A DNA stretch of 64,000 nt from Welwitschia mirabilis (GCA_051453625.1 JBOZIK010000001.1:226558041-226622040), one strand, 5' to 3'. Counted from the stretch's first letter, positions 24,620 through 38,770 are shown. Numbers and translations: made by a program. The notes: generated from the sequence alone by a model not told the origin.

Positions 24620-25560
24620 AGCTAGATGAGGACACAAATTTATAGGATATGGAGAATCCCACTTCTAAACCTAAACTTATTCACTTCCAACAAAGTGAAG
24701 AATAAGAAACAAGATTTGATAAAATATTAGAGTCAATATTTACTATTAAAATTAATATAATGCCTAAATTTTTGAATATTTTTCCTCAAATTCACCATAA
24801 ACTTTGCAATCTTTACTATTTATATTTAGTAAAATATGATGGGTATTTTATTGAAGATGAAGTTAGGCAATTTTATATCATCCTTAAATATAATTTGGCT
24901 ATGAATAATGGTAGGGAGAAAAAGTGATCTATTGCTAATTTAAATGACAACAAAATTAGACTTAATGCTACTATAATTTCAAATGTGAGTAGGTTGCTAA
25001 TTGAAGGATAGGTTTTCATTAGTGAACATTCTAAAGTAGTATAAAATTAAAACATTGAGTAGGTGAGGATAGAAGAATTGATTAAAGACTATGATGTAAC
25101 AATCCTTAATGAACTAAAGTGGGATATCTTCACACCAAAGTGGAGAATTATTTTGTAGGGCATAATAAGGAATCTTTATAAAGTAATCCATTACTTTACT
25201 ACTATCACCTATAACTAAATCTAATTCTTAAAATTTGTAATTATGTTAAGATTAATTTACCTCTATTTATTATAGGAAGAATTAAAAGATTTATAATTTC
25301 AATGAAGAACGAATATATTTCTTTTTTGATGTTATTGGATAAAGTATGAGACACAAATAAATTTCTAAGGTTAGTGATAATGAAGTTAGAAGTAACATAG
25401 AATTACTCACTAATACAATGTTGAGGATGTTTCATTTGAATGCACATGATGTTCAAATTAAGAATAAGAAGGTTATTTTTGAAATAGCTACTAATCTATT
25501 TCAAATGCCTTCTTAGAATATTAAGTGACATAATGCATATTGGATTTTTTAAGAATTAGT
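24620..25560 (+). pseudogene. Decayed retroelement ORF, possible third ORF of element B
   Basis: One forward frame stays readable for several hundred bases with few stops: KLCNLYYLYLVKYDGYFIED, VRQFYIILKYNLAMNNGRE near 24860-24920, IISNVSRLLIEG near 24974-25010, and LNELKWDIFTPKWRIIL near 25108-25158. Then, after a shift, comes HDVQIKNKKVIFEIATNLFQ near 25448-25507. The 'VRxFYxxL...V...L.I.G' pattern resembles the putative plant transposon protein domain of gypsy-associated ORFs. That is a pattern match by eye, not a search result. Its strand and place fit an extra ORF downstream of B's pol if C is removed. It could equally come from another element. A 63-codon frame at 25549-25740 on the minus strand is a shadow. 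Confidence 0.45.
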
Positions 25561-25740
25561 TAGATGAGCTATCAAATGTAAGGGTTTGATTGGAGATAGT
25601 TTTGATGTTTGATAAACCTTGTAGAAGTTGGCAAGTTTGAATAGCCATGACTTAAACATTCTTTTTATTATTTCTTCATTGATCAAGACTTTGTAATCTT
25701 TATCATGATTAGGATTTAGGTTTATGAAGAAGAGACTCAT

Positions 25741-28700
25741 GGTAGACTTTTCTCAAATAGCTTATATTTTTCATTTAGTTTTTTATTTTCTTTATTAGTG
25801 ATTTGATTAATATCTTAGGATTAAAATAGAAAATAATTTATTACCTTAAATTTCTTATAGAATATTTAGGACACTCTTTTCCTAATCATTCTCTGTAAAT
25901 GATGGGGTTTTATTTTTGTAAAATAAACATTAAATTTCTTTGGAATAATAGAAAAATAGATTTCATTCTTTTCCTAACTATTTTACACTCTGTGGACTGA
26001 CTTACAATTTTGTTATAGAGTTTCCATAGTGTTACATCCACATTTTTTCAAGAAAAATTCTAATCTTCATGCCTTTATTTTTTTAAAAATTAGTTAAAAA
26101 TTTGTATGTACTTGAATATTTTTCTTCATAAGTTTATAATTTTAATCGTCCTTTATCATACTTTTTGCTAAGGATTAAGCAAGATTCTAGTTAAAAGATG
26201 TGGTAACATGTAAAAATTAATATTAAAATTAAGTAGATCAAGTTAATTTAACTTAAGTAAAGATCTTAAATTAATTGTTTCATCACAAAACTATGTAGTC
26301 TATCATTTTTAATGTAGTTTATAAACTTATGAATTTTCCCATAATGATTTTAGGCATTCTTCTATAACTTAAATACATTCTAAAAGATGAAAGATTTCTA
26401 GTAGAAAATGCTAGTGGCATTGGTGAACCTGATAGTAGCATTAATCTCTTAAAGTAGTTCATCTTTAAAGTTACATTCTAGAGTCATTTTAAAAAATATG
26501 AATATATTTTAGTTATGGGGTTAGATAGTTATGGCATTAAAATTAGCCAAAAGCATTAGCTATAAAAGTGCTAATTTTTCATTTATAAAACCATAAATGG
26601 AATATCCTTATTTTGACATTTTCATTCTATTTTTACATTAAAAAAATGCTAAGCACCCCTCATTATAGAAATCTTTTAGTCGAAAAATCATTATACCCCT
26701 TAAAGTGTAGGACCTCTATTATGTCTTTCTAATATTTTCCTTTGGGAGTAAGCTAGCATAAAGGCTAGCTTGATTATTCTATATTAGCATTAGATCTCTT
26801 TCATCTATGTATTATAATTTTTATTTTAAGTTGTAAATCATATTGTACTTTTAATGGTTGAATGAAGCTATGTATTTATCAAGTTATTCTTGTTTCTAAA
26901 GTGAGTCTCTTTTGTTTCTCTTTTATTTTATATTTATCTTTATTTAATGGTCTTTTAACATTAGTTTTCTACTTTTCATGTCTGCATTTAGGCTGTGATA
27001 GAATAAGGTAACTAAGATATCTCACCACTACTCATGTGATGAGATAGATTATGTTACTGATATTTGAGCCATAATGACTTGATATTTTTAAGGTTTAATT
27101 ATGAATTTAGATTATATTATTGAATAGACATTTTTTTAATTAGAAGATTTGGATTAGTCCTTTTCAGTGTTAGTTTGCTTGTATAGTTTTCCTATTAGAA
27201 ATCTTTTCATTATGGTCTTGGATTACATTTTTCCTTAAATATTTTGCTATTTTACAGAAGTATTGGGTTGTTACTATTTATTCCTACCTCGAATTATCCT
27301 TATGGATTAAATGACACTAAGGTTTTACTATAATTAAAGTCTTAGTTAATTTGTAAAATTTGGCCTCAAACAAGGCTATGGATATTTTAATGATGTATTA
27401 TTTACATAGTATCCTAGACTACATGAATAGTGAGATGATCTGTGCATGGTTCATCATGAACTATGGATAGCTCTTCCATGTAGCATATGCTTTAAACTAA
27501 AAATTTTAATAATAAATGTAAGTATTTTTTTAAGTAAGGGTCATAATACAAATTTGGATTAGCTTTACGTCTCATAAATCATATGCTATTTTTTTGGAGT
27601 CTAAAAATTTAATAAAATACTCTATTTTTATGTTTGACAATAACTCCCATTACATTCATAGTTTACCATCATCTAGGAACTACTCCCAATGGTTTATATG
27701 ATGGATTTTTTTGATCACTAAGTAAATGACTTAATAATGAATTTTCTATATCCCAATTTATATTATTTTATTTTAAATTCACAAATTCCCCAGTTAGCTT
27801 TAAAATTTAAAGAATTAATTAAAGCAAGTTAATTTTTAACCAAATTTTGTTTTGTTTTAAATTTATAGTAATTCATATTAATGTGGTCAAATTAGGTTTC
27901 CAAATACTTTCTAGATTTATCACTCCTTATTTATATATGTTGGTATTAGCTAGGTCATGATTTAAGTGTTGGAAATATGATTAAGCACTAGAAATAAGTT
28001 TATTATAATAAAGTAATCATTAACCCTATTTGATCCTTGTGTATTTGGACATGGTTTTGTGGAGAATCTATAATGAAAGAAAAATATTTAAAAAAGGTAA
28101 TGTAAATAATATACTCATTTTACATCAATCATATTTTTAATCTAGATACTAACATTTGGATACCATACTCTCATTTTATACATCATGCATACATCCATGA
28201 TGACATCTATCTAGGGTATCATGATGATTTTAAATTTAGAGAACCAAATAGAGTTTTATCACTACTAATCTTTATTATTCCCAAAGGTCTTTAAACTAGC
28301 AAATTACATGAATCTAAATTTCTTTAAAGATTGTCATATATTTGAATTTAATCCTTCTTGATTAACATTTAAATTCACTTATTCAAAGAGATAGATTATA
28401 GATAGTGATCTTGATTAATTAGGTCTATTAGTTATATTTTAATAATTATAGTTTAGCTGCAAACTTTCAAAAAATAATAATTATATTTATAGATCATAAA
28501 TGAATTCCAAAAAATCTTGGTGAATATACCACCATGAGAAGAGCAGTATTCTATTTCATAGAGCATGTCTATGTAATAAAAAGTATCTTTAGCTTTATAA
28601 CATCTCCTTCATTTAGATCCTTTATCTCTAAAGACCATAAAATTAAAGAAAAGTTTAATAAAATTTATAGAAGAGGCTTAATAATTTTTTAATAAAATAT

Positions 28701-31700
28701 CATAAATTTATTACACTATAGTATAGAAGGAAAAAAGAACGAAAAATCCAAAGAAATTTTATATAACTATAAGAAGCAAAAACTAGATGAAGCATGGGAG
28801 TTTTGAAGAATTCCATAAAATTGGATTAAGAAACATATCTTATTAGTTTCAATATAGATAAGAAATTAATTGAACAAAATGTGGAAGAAAAGGTAACTAA
28901 AGATCAACTTCATGTAGCTTTTAAACGAAGTGGAAAGTTCATTATTTAGCTTGCTTAAAACTTGGCTTACTAAAGCAGATCCTAGAAGAGAGGGAGATAG
29001 AATTATGAAATCTTAATATCCTTCATTAATAAAAAGATCAATCTAAAGTCAACCATCTAGCCACTATTTAAATTCATGAAAATATAATAAAAGAATTAAT
29101 CATAGAAGTACAACACAAAAAGAATGAGCTCAGTTCATTTATAGAATAGCTCATGAAGATGTATTATGAGTTGTCATTGTTAAAAGATTGGAATAAATAT
29201 CTAATAAAAATAAAATATAATTTAGAAATTGTATTAAAACAAATAAATAAATACATTTATATCTTAAATCAAATCTTAAATTCATTTTACCTTAGTGATT
29301 AGTCTTAAGTTTCATAAAGATTGTAGTTAAATGAGTTTCGTGATTCTTCAAATTGGTTTTCTTCATAAAAGCTTGATTGTTTGAATACCCTTCATTATTT
29401 CTTAGATTATTAGGTTTCTATATAGATAAAAGTAGTTTAAACATTTTAGCTAATATTAAGCCTATCATACACATTTCACTATCTACATTATTAGAAATTC
29501 TATCGATCTATAGAAAATATTGTCCATTCTTAAGGTCCTAAGCTATGAAACTAGCATTTGTGGGCTTGAAATAATGATCATAATTTAATCAAGTAATGTT
29601 AAGAAAATGGCTAAAATAATTTTCAAACTAATAAATGTCATATTGCATCCATGCAAGTTATAATGGAATTAATAAAAATGAGAAAAAGGGGTAAATAAAT
29701 GCATATACAAAATAATTCTATGATAGTCCAATGATGAAATATTAGATGAGATGATGATGTCTATAATCCTTATGGTAGATCATGCTTTTCAAGCCTTAAT
29801 CTTAGAGTTGTACATTTAATTTAAATGCTTGATATATTAATGCACATTCAAATTTATCAAAGTAAGATTGCTTAATTATTAATATTAATTAAGTAGAGTC
29901 TTTTAAGAGTGAGATTTTCTCTAACCTTACTTATCCACCATAATATAAAATACTAATATCTTGATAAATCTAAAAGTAATACAAGTCTATTTAGAATCAA
30001 TTTCTTACATTAAAAATAAATTTTCTTATAATAATTCCTATAGTAAATACTAAGTATTAAATATTTCTAATAAAATTTAAATAATAGTAAGAATCAAATC
30101 TTAACTACTAAGACTTTTAATAAAGGGATAAGCTTGCATGCAAAAGAGATAAAACGGAGTAGGATACATTAGTTGTAACATATATTATTCATAATTATGC
30201 AAGAATAGAATATTTAAAGGTAGGAAAGGCATTTTTTTTCATTAGTAAATAGTTAACCTTACTAGGAGAAGGGGATTTCTTTAGGTTATTTTCTATAGAG
30301 GATTTCTTTATGAAATCATTTAAAACATCACAAGAGGATTTACTCCTAGTTGTCATATTTTAAATAAGGTAGGTAACTCCATTTGATAAAGTTTAGGTTG
30401 AATTAATTAGGTAAATTTATTTCTTTAATATTTAGATCAAGATTGAACTAAATCAAGGATTAGAGGACTATCAAATTAGTAGGTACAAGTAAAGTTTAGG
30501 TAATTATCATCCTTGAGATGATAATTTTATTTCAATTTTCTAAAGAGATATAGTTTTAATTAAGGGCTTATTGTTATTTATTATTTATGATTTAGCTTTA
30601 TAAAATGGTATCCTAAATCCCACATAGACTTTAAACTATCTAAGAAATTACTAATATGTATCTAAATCCTAAAATTTTTCTTAGATACCTATGATGACAA
30701 ATATATTAATACCCTATTTGAGTAGTTTAAAAAACTTATTTTCATATATAAAATGATATTTAAGTAAGCCGTGAAGTTTCAATCTCAATCATAATAATAT
30801 TGCCTTTAACTAGTTTATAAAAATATTAATGCTTTTTTGTTTAAGGTGTGAAAGTGGTAATCAGCATTCTAGAATGTATAGCATAAAATTCATGACATGC
30901 TTTCACTATGAAAAAAACAATCTACCTAGTCTAAGAATGTAGGAATATGATGATTAAGATAAAGAATATGACTCCACATGTATATCCTATGGCACGTTTG
31001 TACATAATATGATGAGTTGTTAAGCTAAGAAGAGGAGAAAAAGGGACAACTATTTTTCTTGAGCAAAAATTCTCTAATAGAAACCAAAACAAAAAAAAAT
31101 CCATTCATCCCTCTAAGAGGAAGATCTAACCTAATAGCAGTAGGAACACTTCTTCAATTGCATAGATAATCTAAAACAACATTATAAAGGCAGATGCACT
31201 GAGATGTCACTCTGTAATAAGAAGGTAGTTAAAATATTCCTGATAATACTTAGTTAACTATTAAATATTTAATATGAGTAGGTCTCAAAAAAAGGAGTGC
31301 AAGTATCTCTAATGCAAATTCTAACTTAGAATTATAAGGAGTTGAATTTCTCTCATAAAATAAGAATTCATAAATTCTTTATAGGAGTGGTAAAAAAATA
31401 ATAAATGTAATTAGTCTCTAACAAATTAAAGTATGCCTAAAGGAGAATAGAATATATAGGTGGGAAAACTAGAATAAAGTTATTATTCTAGTTACAAATA
31501 GAATAGGGAATCTAATTATGTTAGCTAAGTAAAAGATAATAATTCTTAATACCTTTAATTAATTTTTAACACTTAACTAGAAAAATGGGATTAGTAGATA
31601 ACTAATTTTTGTGAGCCATAAGACCGTGTAGGTAAGAAGGCATAACATAGTACCATGCAACAGGGGTTACATAATAAGTATAAATGAATAGTTTCAAATA

Positions 31701-34700
31701 ACTTTAGTGCCACTTTAATGGAAGAATACTAATAAATCAAGATAGAATATTATGAAGGAACAAAACCAATTTATAATTTATCAATGATAATAAACTTTCT
31801 AAGATGGAGTTCTAAAACCATAAGAACACTTAATTCATTAGGAGGATGGGGCATAATAGGGATTGGATTAGAATCAATTAAGTCCTAATAAGTAAAAATA
31901 TATTATCAAATAATAATTAGTATAATTAGGATTAAAAATAATCTCTAATAATAAATTAATTATTAATAATCTAAATAAATTCTGCTCCTAAAAAGGCACT
32001 ATGTAAAAGATATTATATTGAAAAGGAGAAATTAGACACTTTAGTTAGAGACATTTGAAAAAGGTATTAATATCTACAAATGGAACCTGCTTAATTCATC
32101 TTATAAGGATTAAAACAAGTTAAACATCATCTTAGAATGGTCTATAAAAAGGATAGATATGATTTTTATAAGGGAAAAATTAAAAAAGAAAAGAAAATCC
32201 TAAAGTAGAAATATTGTAAATTCAACCAAAATAAGAGAACTAAGAGGCATATTTAGTGCAAGACGAATGTATGATATTGATTAAAATCTAAAAGATAAAA
32301 ATGAAAAAGATCTATACTAGAATTCAATAGATATAAAATGAAGAAAATCTATATTCAAAGCAAATACCTAAGATTCAATAACTTAAAGAAGGGAATCAAA
32401 ATAGTATATTCTTCTTCAAAATAGCGCACCCCATAATAATATGAATAAAATTAATAAAATTAGGTATTAAAAAATTATGCAAGTGATAAGATATAAATAA
32501 GGAATGTTGAATCATTTAAAAAACTATAAATAAAAATGTCATTATTACTTAATTAATAGGGAAAAACAAATAGATTACTGATCTTAATAATGATGAGTTG
32601 AATAAACTAGTTAATAACAAAAAATTTGTAAATTCCTAATGTTAATGAAGAATAATAAGGATTCTAAGATTTATAACTAGCTTATGGAATTAATTAAGAT
32701 GTCTTTTTCCATTATTAAAAACATCTTCATGCCATATAGTAGAATCTAAAGGAGGATATAATTAAAAATAAATTAAACTATACTATATCAATTTTTACCC
32801 TAAGAAATTGAAGGCTACTTATCCATAGAATTCTAAAATAGTTGAAATATGTAATGTTATTTATAGATTATTTGGTAATGTTTTGGTGGATTGTATCACC
32901 CCTCCCCTTTCAAAGGTTATCTTTACTTACTAATCTAGATTCATTAAATCTAGATACATTCAACACTAAATCCTTCTAATTTATGAACTATTACACTCTT
33001 ATAGAAAGAATATTTTTTTTGCTTGATTTATTTGTTAGGGCTATGTAAAATTTTTAGAAAAATATGATTTACTGATTATTTTGGTAACCTTTCATTAATG
33101 ATGAGTTTGCATTTTTCAATGTTCAAACCTCTTCATTTAGTCTTCTTTAACATATAATGTACGATGTCGATGACTATGATACATAAGTAAGGAATTAATA
33201 AGTTTAGTTATCTTATTTTATTTTCTACATAGTAGAATCTAGATCTTTGTTCATTTTTATCTCTTACAATCTTCTTACATCAATATTAGTATGGAATAAA
33301 TTAGAGAAAGAATAAGACTTAATTAAGATAATTCTAATAATTATTTTATGGACAAGGCCTTTAAAATAAGAGATATTATAATCAATATTCTATAAATTAA
33401 GGAGGGACTAGTACAAAATGTTTATTTGGGTGTTCTAACACATATATGAGGAAGAATTAAGACTTGGATTCCTCTAGTATAAAATATTCAAAACATATGT
33501 ACTAACTAATGTAAAATATTAGCTAGTTTTTATATTCAAAACATATCTTCTTAGTAAAGCCAAATTTATTTTAGCTAGTTTTTATATTACTGTAATTCTG
33601 AGATATACTTGTTTCATTATTCTCCATCCAAGATGGATTATTAAAAAATTTAAAAACTATTAAAAAAACTATGTTATTGAGAGGAGAATATAGAAATAGA
33701 GTTCACTTAACCAGATGGATAATCATTATCAAATCTAAAAGTTTTAGTGAATGGAAAATATGAAATATAAAGAACTAGGCTAACATTTCTATTATTAAAC
33801 TTTAATCAAATTTAAAAAATCCTTCTTTAAGTATAAATTTTTTTTAGGTCTCAAGAAAAAGGAATTAAATTCTATAGGCCACATTTATAAAATTAAATAT
33901 TAATTAGATTAGCTAGAAATATCTCCTAATGATTCATCTTAGATGATTTTACCTGAGAAGTATGGTACAGAATAAAGAGTAATTAATTTTTAAATAAGAA
34001 TCATGCTACACAAAATTAAAATTTTTATTTTATTATTTTTAAAAAATAAAGTTTAATAAGAGATCAACTAATAAGTAGAGGTATAGATATATTTTTATAC
34101 TATCCTTTATATGTTACTCTTATTAGGAAAATATACATTACTTATTCTTAAAATGCATCTATAGTGAATTATTTCGATAGGTTTTAATGGAATCATGATT
34201 ATGGAATCCTTAGAATTAGAACAAGTGGAACTTTGATGTATTTGATGTAAAAGAGATAACATTATTTTTGAAAGTATTCCCCTTTCATTACCTATTTATA
34301 TTTATAAAAATATTTATAGCTATTAGAAGTATTTGAAATTTGCCATGAAAAACACCACTCTCATTAAATCTACTAATTCATCTATTTACTAATAAATGAA
34401 GAGCCAATGATAAATTGCAAGCTATAAAATCAAACTAGCTTCTTACTAAATTTTAAGAAAATTGAAACCTCAATCTAAATCTCTTATTTATGTAATGAAG
34501 GAATGGTCTCCTCTACTTTTATCATATCAACATAGAACTAATGGAGACCACCCTAGACCACTATCATGAGATCCCTTGATAGGGTGAAACGGTTTTCTTA
34601 AACTTCTAAGGGTAGAGGAATATCTTCCACTTCTTTTAATAAGGTATACTAAGGGAAAATAGTATCCGCATCAAAATGGGTAATCTATTTACCCATTTAG

Positions 34701-35279
34701 AAATGTAAGAATAGAGCTAGTAAATTACTATTTCATTTAACTAGGCATTCATTTCATTAGGTATGTTTCTAAACAAATAAGTTTTTATTTTGTTTTTATA
34801 AATTCCTTACAATTAGGCTAGACTATCAATTTTCTAAATGTATGTGTTAAGAGAGATATATATGTTAGGCATCTTAGATTAATAAAAGATATCTGCTTTG
34901 CCCAATGAAGAAAATGGACAAACATGTCCTACTTACAAAACATTGTAAACATTCAAAAAGTAAAAAAGAGCTTTACCAATTCTTCACCACTAAGAAGAGA
35001 TGAAATTCTTATTACTAATGTGTTAAAATATAAAATAGAATGGATGAATAGAGTATCATACCCTCTTATTCTTTAAAGACTTTCTCTAAAAGAAATTCAT
35101 TCTTATGGGACCAATCTCAATGAAAGGAGATCAACTCTCTTTTACTTCTTTTGCTTTTTCTAAAACTTATAATCTGCTAGAAAGGGATTAAGGTAATGTC
35201 ACAAAAGAGGTTTTGCATTTATTTCTTTAAATCATGTAGAAATGTTTGTTTATATTATAGGTATTATTTATAAGGTACA
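25741..35279. other. 9.5 kb without recognised gene
   Basis: Read in all frames by eye, this region gives no RT, integrase, gag or host domain that I can name. 26180-27300 has LTR-like composition, but no second copy or boundary was found in the window. At 28700-29200 the plus strand has a fairly open, Lys/Glu-rich stretch (for example HKKNELSSFIExLMKMYYELS near 29118-29178) that looks like decayed coding sequence of unknown family. 33490-33590 contains two copies of TTAGCTAGTTTTTATATT about 60 bases apart. Much of this is probably old transposon sequence beyond recognition. Confidence 0.5.
35275..35279. repeat. Target-site duplication GTACA, left copy (element F)
   Basis: GTACA just before the LTR at 35280 is repeated at 40583-40587, just after the second LTR. 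Confidence 0.8.
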
Positions 35280-35700
35280 TGTAATTTTCAAAGATCACTT
35301 TTAATTAAGTGATTATTATTAAATGTAATTAAAGCATAGATAAAGATAACCACTATTGTAATGAAAGGATTTGATCTTTGTATTTGTGATATTATGTCCA
35401 TTTGTTTTATTTATAAGCCTATGATATTAGGTGAGGTGCATAAACTAGGTGGATGTAAGTGATGATAAACTTGGCTAATCCTTATGGGCCTTAAGAGGGG
35501 CTAGGGCAGAGTTCATGTCTTTATCTTTGACCACTAGTCCAAGGCCGAAATAAGGCATAAAGGATGAACTACTATTATTTTAATAACTAAATACTTCATT
35601 CCTGCCTAATTGATGTGTTGTTAAATTCCTTATTCTTTAATTTCTAATGTTTCTTATTAAATGTGAATTTAATCTTAATTTAGTTATTTAAAACATTATA
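35280..35700 (+). repeat. 5' LTR of element F (421 bp)
   Basis: Starts TGTAATTTTC and ends CATTATA, where the expected terminal CA has become TA. It aligns throughout with 40160-40582, with shared blocks CTTTTAATTAAGTGATT, TTATTTATAAG and GCTACTATTTTAATAAC/CTACTATTATTTTAATAAC. A TATA-like TTTATTTATAAG lies near 35406-35418. Confidence 0.85.
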
Positions 35701-35702
35701 AT

Positions 35703-35714
35703 TAATATTAGATC
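35703..35714 (+). other. Primer-binding site of element F, tRNA-iMet type
   Basis: TAATATTAGATC, two bases after the LTR, corresponds to the tRNA-iMet complement TGGTATCAGAGC, with three transitions and one transversion in 12 bases. Position and pattern make it a convincing decayed PBS and fix the orientation as plus. Confidence 0.65.
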
Positions 35715-36754
35715 CATGAAGGTAGTAAGGACAAAAAAAGGAGTACATCAAACTAAAGAAGGAATTTAAAGAAACCCATTTTTCCTACCTAGAAATAGTG
35801 TCAAAAATTAAAAAAAAAAAAAGAAAAAGCATAGAGTCAAGTCTTCTTAAAGGAGAAGATACTTTATAATACATTTAGCAACATCAAGTTCTTCTAAGGC
35901 TTATCTAGAAAATGTTCACATGAAATCTCTTTATCATGATATATGAGTGGATATAATCAATAATAATGACCAACCTATTTGTGCAAATCTACATCCTTTG
36001 TTTATTTTTCACCATTCTTCTTGTTAAATGTGAATTTCTTAACTTTAAGGAAGCCAAACAAGCCATGTCCATTCTAGACTTATTTGTAAACAGATGCAGG
36101 TTTCTAGTTTTTCTATGTAAGATAGATGGAAATCAATGTAGTAACAAGGATAATTACATATAATAACAACAATAATGCCCAATCAACAATACATGTAACA
36201 TGTGAATGATATCATTAATAGTCTCTTACTACTCTACTCCATGGCATGTTACATAGTAGAATGTTTTAAGAATGTTTACAAGAATATAAAATTTCAAATC
36301 TATTAAGGAATTTTGGTGATCAATGTAAATCATAACTATACTAAAATACCCCTTATTCTGTCAAATTGTATTAATATTAAACTTCAAATTACTCAATAGG
36401 TTTTAGACATAACTAGAAATGGAGTTCATACAAGAAAGTTATGAGTACAATGGTGGTGAAAATTACTTAAACTTTTTGGTATGCTAATAAATATGGCCAA
36501 TTTTGAACAATTTCTAAATAGAACTTAATGGAAAATATAGAAAAAAGAAAGTTTTACTTGCTTTATTCATTGTTAAGCTCTTCATAAGCTCTCTAAAGTA
36601 GAATCATAATAAGCATTTTGAGTCCATATATAAAATTTATTAGCAAAATAGGAAAGGCATGCCTTTATTAGCTTAAGTTAATAGTAGTTAACATCATTTA
36701 ATCTTAGTTTGGTAGACCCACTTAACTCTGACATAATAGCTAGAAAATAAGTCT
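35715..36754 (+). other. Leader region of element F
   Basis: No domain is seen. It includes an A-rich run near 35810-35829. A 65-codon open frame at 35966-36163 starts with a hydrophobic stretch but resembles nothing I know, and is probably chance. Confidence 0.45.
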
Positions 36755-37990
36755 GGTTCTCATAATTAGTTCACAGGTCTAAAGTTATAGTTAAGGGCCC
36801 CACACTTGGTGTTACATTTTATTCATAGTTCTGATATTATAATCGAAATCCCTACATACAACATCACCTTTGACCATAAGTTTATAACAGTTAAGGGCTC
36901 CACACCTAGGATTACACTTGGCTTATAAATCTAACGTCTCAGTTAAGGAACCCACATCTGACGTCATACTTAGCCACAAGTGTAATGTCATAGTTAGGGG
37001 CCCCACATCTAATACTATAGTTGAAATCCAACATTACACTTTAAATGCCAATGTTATACTTAGTAAGGGAATTCAAAATTAGAATTAGAACTTGACATCA
37101 TAATGTGAGTTCCAACATTGTAGTTTGAAGGTTAATATCATACTCGCTCATAGAGTTCAATGTTGTAATTAGAGTGCAATATCAAAGTTTAAGGGTTGAT
37201 GTCATACTTATTACAAGATTCAAAATTGTATTTAGAGCTTAATGTTAGTTATAAAGTGAATATGAAGCCTGATGTCACACTTAGTCACAGAGTCCAATGG
37301 CATAATTAATGCTCAACATTGCAATTCCAAGTTCAGCATCTTACTTGACCATATAATCTAACATCTTAACATCATGCATAGTCACAAAGTCTTACATCAT
37401 ACTTGGCAGTTGATACCATAGTTCAAAGGCTAATGTCATCCTTGGTAATATAGTTTAATGTTGTGGTTCAAAGGTTAATGTTGCACTTAATCAAAGAATT
37501 TGATATCATAATTAGAGGTTGATACTATGATTCAAAGGCTTACATCATAATTAGTCACATAGTTCAATGTCATAGTTTAAGATCAGCTTTGTACTTCAAG
37601 GGCCAACATCATACTTAGTCATAGAATCCAATGTTGTAATTAGATCCCAATGTCATAATTTGAAGGCCAACATCATACTTAATCATAAAGTCCAACATCA
37701 TACTTGAAGGTCAACATCACAATTCAAAGAATAACATCACACTTGTTTATATAGGCTATCATCATAGTTAGAGACTAATGTCATAATTGTATAATTCCCA
37801 AACCTAACATCATATTTTCTTGTCCTAGGCCTAACATCGTAGTTGTTTAACTCCCAAGTTTAATGTTACAGTTATCTTTTCCCTAATCTTGACATCATAG
37901 TTGCCTATCCCAAGCTTGACATCCTAGTTATCCAACTTTCAAACTTGATATCATAGCTCTTGTTGCTGGGATTAACATCACATCTACTTG
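36755..37990 (+). repeat. Degenerate short tandem-repeat array inside element F
   Basis: About 1.2 kb of diverged units built on a word of about 20-22 bases, such as CCAACATCATACTTAGTCA, CCAATGTCATAGTTTGAAGG and TCCAATGTTGTAATTAGA. Three such words often follow one another, giving a higher-order period near 60-70 bases. CATCATA/TGTCATA occurs dozens of times. The array thins out at both ends. It carries many stops in every frame and is not a protein repeat. It lies between the PBS and the gag remnant of F. Confidence 0.8.
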
Positions 37991-38479
37991 CCTTTATTGT
38001 AGTTAAAATAGTTATAATAGTTACATAATAAATTTATAAAAGAAATTCTATTTAAGATCAATAGAACCCATTAGCAAGGTCATGATAGAGGGAGACTCAG
38101 GACTAATTAGAGAGTCACAAAGCATAGATTGAATTTTTAAATGGACATAATTAAGAATTAACTAAATAAAATATGCTTCTAAAATCAAGGGCTCTTAATA
38201 TAATAGACTTCCTCATTTTACATTTGGAGTGACATAACCACCTAGTGTATCATGATTTGTACACATCATTTGAGTAGTTATCTACTTCTAGATAAAATTC
38301 TCCTACTAACTAGAATGATCTACGAAGCCTATAAATGAGACTCCTAAATACAAAGGTCAATTTACAAGAATATATGTCTAATAGTGTAAATGATCCAATA
38401 GTAGATGAATGAGAGAGTAATAAGATTATCAAAAAGATCCATCTACACATTTATAAGGGTAAAGTAGGAATCAATGTAG

Positions 38480-38770
38480 AAGCTATTTCTTAGCTTCAAT
38501 TAATAAACAAATATTTTTCCTTTTAAAATACATTACTAGAGAGAAAATTCATCTACACTGCTACTTTTCTCACTAGAAATGCATAAGAATGGTGGCTTTG
38601 ATTCCAATAAAAATATGATCATAGAATCACTTAGGATATTTTCAGAGAATATTTTAACAATAATTTCATTCTTGATGATTCTATTAAGGATTAAATGGTT
38701 GATTTTCAATGTCTATGCTTAGGAAAATGGTTGTTAAATGAACTATTGTTTAAATTCTAATGTCTCATAA
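38480..38770 (+). pseudogene. gag remnant of element F
   Basis: One forward frame reads, with stops, WWLxFQxKYDHRIT then DIFREYFNNNFILDDSIKD then MVDFQCLCLGKW. This corresponds to the Retrotrans_gag capsid core of plant gypsy elements, 'TWxxFxxxFxxxFxPxxxxxxKxxxFxxLxQG'. Stops interrupt it, and no start, zinc knuckle or pol follows that I can recognise. It identifies the ancestry of F as probably Ty3/gypsy. Confidence 0.5.

Noticed and set aside
26180-27300. Possible 3' LTR of element B
   Set aside because: Composition is LTR-like, but no partner LTR, PPT or target duplication was found.
28500-32400. Possible integrated pararetrovirus
   Set aside because: I looked for an RT or movement-protein motif and saw none, so the idea has no support.
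36755-37990. CRISPR-like array
   Set aside because: Repeats are degenerate, lack constant-length unique spacers and lie inside a plant LTR element.
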